Shown here: piece after piece, positions 55,701-58,084 of the stretch
Layout of the letters: every line of letters starts with the position of its first letter
Numbering within the stretch: position 1 is the first letter of the stretch
DNA from: Sphaerisporangium rufum
GTDB taxonomy: Bacteria > Actinomycetota > Actinomycetes > Streptosporangiales > Streptosporangiaceae
Length of the DNA: 58,084 nt
Assembly (NCBI RefSeq): GCF_016863395.1
Contig: NZ_BOOU01000019.1
Location: forward strand, 1 to 58,084
Direction: 5' to 3'
Made by a program: the position numbers and the translations under genes
The notes under the pieces: generated by a model
Databases searched by the model: none
Told to the model about the DNA's origin: nothing
The model's input: the letters and a program-made list of their open reading frames with translations, nothing else

Positions 55701-57437
55701 GACGAGCGCAACCGCCTGCTGTCCGGCGGCGGCTCCACCTACACCTACACACCGCGCGGCACCCTGGCCACCCAGACCATCGGCGCCACCAGCAAGAACC
55801 TCCGGTTCGACGCGTTCGATCGGATGATCAGCGACGGTGAGGCCACCTACACCTACGACGCGCTGGACCGGGTGACCAGCCGTATCCACGGCACCGTCGT
55901 CAGTCGCTACCTGTACGGAGATCTGGCCAATGACATCGTCGCCACCACCGACGCGGCCGGCACCACCCAGGCCAGGTACAGCAGGGGTGTCGACGGCGAC
56001 CTGATCGGCATCTCCGACGGCACCGGCCCCCGGCTGGCCTTCACCGACCAGCATGGCGACCTCGTCGGTACCTTTGGCGCCACCGCCACCGCGCTGGCCG
56101 ACTCCGTCGCCTACGCCCCCTTCGGTGAGGAGATCACCCGGGCCGGCGCCCGCCACGAACTCGGTTACCAGGGCGAGCTGACCGACGCCGACTCCGGCAA
56201 GGTCAACATGCACGCCCGCTGGTACCAGCCCGGCACCGCGACCTTCGCCAGCCGGGACACTGCCTCCCTGGCACCCGACCCTTCCATCCAGGCCAACCGG
56301 TACGGTTATGTCCACGGCTCACCGCTGACCGGTACCGACCCCAGCGGCCACACCCGTACCGGCATCTACTGCGTGACCTGCCCGCCCGACCCGCCGGTCA
56401 TCATGCCCGGCTACATGTGCACCACCAAGGGCATCTGCGTCATGCCCGACGTCGAACAACGCTGGTGGAACGACTACATCAACTCGCCCGGCTTCGAGTA
56501 CTACAACAACCCCCTCCTGTCCGACGAAGAGGTCAAGCGCCTCGGCTACAAATTCATGCCCAACGGGCGTCCGGTCGACCAGCCGAACTTCTGGTTCGCT
56601 GACGAAAAAGTTCAGAATGCATACATGGAGCACTGGTCCCCCACGCTCGGCGACCGAGAACTCAACTTCAACTGGGCGGCGGTAGGCGGCCTAGAAAGTA
56701 TGCGAACCATGATGCATGCCATAAAGGCGCGAAGCTCGGACCCGCGCATTCCCTCGTGCGCCCGGGGGTGGACGCACAATGGGCCTCCCAGGTGTAAGGA
56801 TTTCCCCAACCTTAATCTTTATATGAATCTATTGGAGTACTACGGATACATTCAAAAAGCGGCTAGCAAGTACGGCGTGGATAAGAACGCCTTAACGGCC
56901 CTTATAATTTATGAGAACATGGGGGCTGAGACGAAGGCGGGAAAGGTAGGAGCCTGGGGTGTTTACTATGCCCGCAAGGCCCAGGGGAAGGGTGCTACTG
57001 CCGGCCTCGGAATCACGCAGATGGAAATATACAAAGCGCGAGAAATGTTTAAGCGGTATCATCCGGACAAAGCGAATCTAAGTGACGATGAGATAGCGAA
57101 AATTCTCATCGATCAGCCAGGACTGGCCATCGATCTTGCGGCGGCCTATCTGAGCTACCTGAAATGGAAGATAACTATAAACGACCATGGCGCCAAGCGT
57201 CATATTAATGACTGGGAGGCCACTCTGGCCTACTGTGGATGTTCGGGGGTCGTTTGGAGGAAGGGCAAGTTGGACTTCGACAGGTTCCAAGACTGGCTGG
57301 AGGATAAGCGGTCGATCCCTGCTGATCTGGTCAAGCGACGCGACGCTCTCTATGGGCCACTCCGCAGCGTGGCAGATGAATATTGGAAATGCGTGAGGCT
57401 CGAATGCTTTTACTTGGACAGGGGCGGTTTATGGTAG
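49737..57437 (+). CDS. Secreted RHS/YD-repeat polymorphic toxin with lysozyme-like tip
   Basis: 2566 residues. Signal peptide (1-40, FGALTLTVLTSLMLITGVGA). Near 158-215 is a Trp/Tyr-rich module resembling a CBM5/12 carbohydrate-binding unit, then a fibronectin-like segment. A DUF6531-type RHS N-domain (about 340-520), a LamG domain (about 556-786: GYWRLGEASG, WHHVALTGDG, GDLDEVAIYHRSL), many YD repeats (about 820-2050), and an RHS core (about 2040-2205: YAPFGEEITRAG, VNMHARWYQPGTATFASRD, GTDPSGH) follow. The C-terminal 360 residues differ: SKYGVDKNALTALIIYENMG with Glu2393, and AGLGITQMEI from 2422, a lysozyme/transglycosylase-like catalytic pattern. The tip DNA from about 56600 is visibly less GC-rich. 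GAAAGGG upstream sets the start. The toxin is probably released by cleavage near DPSG and attacks peptidoglycan of competitors. Confidence 0.88.
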   Translation: MRRSVSRARFGALTLTVLTSLMLITGVGASTALIAQAAAHTPALFDGVAALGGSADLDVHRPVQEIGSAAGRPHLVPADATRAKEAGSGVSRPVKPPEGALPLDTRHRLSGKPAEGGLKPPPSPAREAGPAGVSVDRDLAASRSDSTAQAVTSTGLSDCYYPNWSLVRQYAYGDVVSYYNVTQGMTEPHDFVATRTPYGAPLGSTAWYDLGPCYVIPEHQPQPPAFVGFWPEDDGLAGSLTPTLGALAASETDAQVGYWFQICSGPSGPEGEWDWCEDSEWTTTGAWVVPAGKLKWGQSYWWSVVAEDVDNGKSSYSPWTKLTVVPEQPAINSLLGTGIDGRAFNQVVGNFTEQATDAAVAAVGPPLAVTRTYNSLDPRADGMFGAGWSTRWDMRLVEEPQTKTVLITYPDGSQARFGAIGNGDYAPPQGSYATLATRAEGGWRLMDKSATSYLFDAQGRVTKVTDNRGRGQDLVYGADSRLAKVTSTGGRSLYFTWSGGHATAVSTDPVSGSPFSWSYTYDGDKLVKVCGPGSATACAAYTYADASRYSTSVLNSLPTGYWRLGEASGAKNSKLADAVGWNLGKQDANFSSGTFNAATGVSGALGGSADTAVRFAGTSASSSYVWLPEASISGSAGYLTAETWFKTTGSGVVFGQSDTASGTPSDFTPTVYVGTDGKLRAQFWNGTANPITTGAAVNNGQWHHVALTGDGAGQTLYLDGEPVGTRNGAIDHRGQRYTRLGSGYTSASWPASTSSVQVFPFKGDLDEVAIYHRSLPAAEVRAHYQAGSIAPQLSRSTLPSGRIQADNTYLPDGGRLQTHTDTNGGLWKVGALQYAADELGDPLASVTVTDPHNATLKSTHDGLRGLRTTGRTDELGKTTSFEYDTGGYLAKITDANANTTELTHDERGNQLSVTTCRSASSCQTAYASYYLSGSDRFDPRNDQLTAYRDARSASSTGNTYATKLEYNTFGEKTKVTTPATSDFPNGRSTTYSYTDGTEAASGGGMTPAGLLKTTTDPKGEHRDYAYTASGDLARDTSPTGLVTGYTYDAIGRRAGSTEISAAQQGSGVATSYGYDATGRLATVTGPGVKNEISGAVHTTQTRYTYDADGNRTGETLADITGGDPARTKTYEYDTYGRMEKVTGPEGEVVQTSYDHMGRAVSTTDAAGATYAYAYTARGESESVTLKGWTGSPTDPKPAADVIVRSNAYDPAGRLASQTDAMGRTTRFTYFNDDSPADVIADQVKLNASATPVNVVLTSSTYDAAGNLTRQVTGGGKTRVDHVYDAAGRLTSSTLDPAALNRKTAYTYDANTNVTQTVLTGAGTTRAESTSFRYETGGRLIEQTVENGATDLTTSWTVDDRGLIREIVDPRGNATGATRADYTTSVDYDALGRPVQVQGPPVKVERGGAAATTERPTARMGYNTAGEETHKTGPENRATVTAYDKAGRVASVTGSPYTPPGGTQVTPRTSFGYDAAGRVTSVTDPRGNVTDTTYDVLGRKVRVTDPAATAGAPRGNWDFTYTLTGEELSATDPTGARTEATYDGLGRQVTATQIERRPAAAAYTTVMEYDTAGRQTAVKRPAGNRTQLTVNAAGEVVTQTDALNHADAFAYDPAGRTVKITDALGNSTATEYDLAGRKTTAKDLNASGTVLRTFGFAYDAAGNLTTQTSPEGHATRRTFDAADRLVQLVESVAAGKDITTSFGYNAASERTRTTDGRGSTFLTTYNSLGLVESRIEPSTPAHPGLADRTWTASYDQAGNPVSVLQPGGVQITNAYDNLNRLIGEAGSGAEVTTQGTAFGYDLAGRRTSAGDLAFTYNDRGLLLSTAKAGTPGTLSTFAYDANQRPAQRTDAAGTATLTWDDADRLKTLSDPLTATTLTYGYDNADRLTGITYGTGPKRTYTYDPMDRLTGDSLKSAGNAAMASITYGYDRDDNLTTKTTSGTAGAGTNTYTYDFANRLTSWTAPGGAVTDYAWDDSGNRVKAGDQTFTYDERNRLLSGGGSTYTYTPRGTLATQTIGATSKNLRFDAFDRMISDGEATYTYDALDRVTSRIHGTVVSRYLYGDLANDIVATTDAAGTTQARYSRGVDGDLIGISDGTGPRLAFTDQHGDLVGTFGATATALADSVAYAPFGEEITRAGARHELGYQGELTDADSGKVNMHARWYQPGTATFASRDTASLAPDPSIQANRYGYVHGSPLTGTDPSGHTRTGIYCVTCPPDPPVIMPGYMCTTKGICVMPDVEQRWWNDYINSPGFEYYNNPLLSDEEVKRLGYKFMPNGRPVDQPNFWFADEKVQNAYMEHWSPTLGDRELNFNWAAVGGLESMRTMMHAIKARSSDPRIPSCARGWTHNGPPRCKDFPNLNLYMNLLEYYGYIQKAASKYGVDKNALTALIIYENMGAETKAGKVGAWGVYYARKAQGKGATAGLGITQMEIYKAREMFKRYHPDKANLSDDEIAKILIDQPGLAIDLAAAYLSYLKWKITINDHGAKRHINDWEATLAYCGCSGVVWRKGKLDFDRFQDWLEDKRSIPADLVKRRDALYGPLRSVADEYWKCVRLECFYLDRGGLW

Positions 57438-57958
57438 TCGGGAAAAAGATTAGGCAGAGGTGTGGCGTCCCACATGGCAGGGCCGATGTGGTTGTGAAGT
57501 CGCTTTGCATTCTTTGTGCAATATTTGTGGCTTCGGCGTGTGGAACGCGAATTTTCACCAAGGAGTTGCGAGTCGATCCGGCCGTCGTTCGTGATGTCCA
57601 GGGCATGGGAAAGGTGGTGGCGAAACTGACGGAAGAGAACTCGTGGGACGGTGTCACCTCCTACTCTGAGGTGCTGGTGATGGACGTCGGAAGCAAAGAT
57701 CCTTCAGAATCACTAAAGAAAGCGACTGTCGGCCTACAGAAAAATGGATGGAAAGTAGAGCGGGCTCGACCGCCCGAGACAATTTTTCTCCGCTCCAAAA
57801 GCTCGGAGCATGTCACGCTGATGATGTATGGAATCGAATTTTTTGAAGCGGAACGGGGGTCGGATCCTACACTCAAGAGGCTTGTGCAGGAAGGGCAACG
57901 CGAGGCGGCTCCGAATTCTCCGGTAGTGATAAGAATGGAGAATGAGGATGCGTCGTGA
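57431..57958 (+). CDS. Putative immunity lipoprotein
   Basis: 175 residues. A long n-region is followed by the hydrophobic VVKSLCILCAIFVASAC, where Cys37 is the lipobox residue (ASAC). The mature protein is charged and probably globular (ELRVDPAVVRDVQG; KATVGLQKNGWKVERARP; VTLMMYGIEFFEAERG). No known family is recognised. The ATG overlaps the RHS stop (TTTATGGTAG), and the GC content is low, like the adjacent toxin tip, suggesting the pair moved together. A membrane-anchored outer-face protein is the expected form of immunity against a peptidoglycan-cleaving toxin. The start could also be a GTG near 57488. Confidence 0.65.
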   Translation: MVVGKKIRQRCGVPHGRADVVVKSLCILCAIFVASACGTRIFTKELRVDPAVVRDVQGMGKVVAKLTEENSWDGVTSYSEVLVMDVGSKDPSESLKKATVGLQKNGWKVERARPPETIFLRSKSSEHVTLMMYGIEFFEAERGSDPTLKRLVQEGQREAAPNSPVVIRMENEDAS

Positions 57959-58084
57959 GGGGTGAACTCTAGGCTAAAAAATGGTTTGTGGATGATGTGA
58001 ATTCGTCGCCAGTTAAAGGCCGTCTACAAATATCGGTATACGCCGGTATGTGCCGGAACCCGCGATGCGCGACGATGGGTCATT
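57959..58084. other. AT-richer end of window
   Basis: 126 bp with no gene seen. It contains GGTATACGCCGGTATGTGCCGG, of which the 15-mer CGGTATACGCCGGTA shows a short internal repeat. Composition matches the low-GC tip region, so the acquired segment may continue beyond the window. Confidence 0.3.

Noticed and set aside
52200-55900. DNA repeats in the RHS gene as a mobile element or satellite
   Set aside because: The repetition is at protein level (YD repeats) with diverged DNA; no transposase, terminal repeats or target duplications.

Overview
The window is very GC-rich DNA with actinobacterial coding habits: GTG starts, G/C-ending codons, long antisense shadow frames and frequent ATGA overlaps. 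It also carries families largely confined to Actinobacteria (DUF397, DUF5753/XRE, DUF6879, DUF3000, the HemY/HemQ coproporphyrin route, Rok7B7-type ROK regulator). The order acnA ... xylF-xylG-xylH-ROK ... dxs-APC permease ... rnd-DUF3000-hemE-DUF4349-hemY-hemQ ... msrB resembles the Streptomyces core chromosome. Together with TAnnnT-N6/7-ATG leaderless starts, this suggests a filamentous actinomycete, perhaps Streptosporangiales. The genus cannot be fixed from the sequence alone.

Layout. 1-5.3 kb: the tail of an unknown gene, a DUF6879 gene, a PadR/DUF1707 pair with a candidate PadR operator, a CGNR regulator divergent from an MFS exporter, and a YdjM-like membrane protein. 5.3-8.4 kb: aconitase behind an elaborate control region. 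8.7-13.3 kb: accessory genes, namely a P450 homologue that has lost its haem-ligand cysteine, a TauE/SafE carrier, and a LysR regulator divergent from a berberine-bridge-type flavin oxidase. 13.5-18 kb: a CUT2 sugar ABC transporter (xylFGH-like) with its ROK regulator. 18.2-20 kb: two tandem secreted zinc metallopeptidases. 20-26.7 kb: dxs, APC permease, LacI regulator, and the RNase D/DUF3000 pair. 27.4-32.5 kb: haem synthesis genes hemE, hemY and hemQ around a DUF4349 lipoprotein. 32.6-38 kb: mixed housekeeping and accessory genes, including msrB, a stand-alone LigD polymerase domain and small secreted proteins.

38.2-46.4 kb is a tightly coupled candidate catabolic operon. A MocR regulator reads away from an amino-acid ABC transporter, a small ABM-like protein, a sarcosine/pipecolate-oxidase-like flavoprotein, a fold-III PLP decarboxylase and an aldehyde dehydrogenase. 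The three half-site element GTACAG/CTGTAC/GTACAG sits in the divergent promoter. The genes read as import, then oxidative and decarboxylative breakdown of an amino acid or amine that cannot be named from sequence.

47.2-58 kb is accessory. A WhiJ-like regulatory module (HATPase, XRE/DUF5753 and three tandem DUF397 proteins) precedes a 2566-residue secreted RHS/YD-repeat protein. The C-terminal tip of that protein is clearly less GC-rich than its scaffold and carries a lysozyme/transglycosylase-like Glu and GLGxTQ pattern. The next gene overlaps the RHS stop codon and encodes a lipoprotein. The pair is best read as a polymorphic cell-wall-targeting toxin with a surface-anchored immunity protein, and is the most interesting candidate system here.
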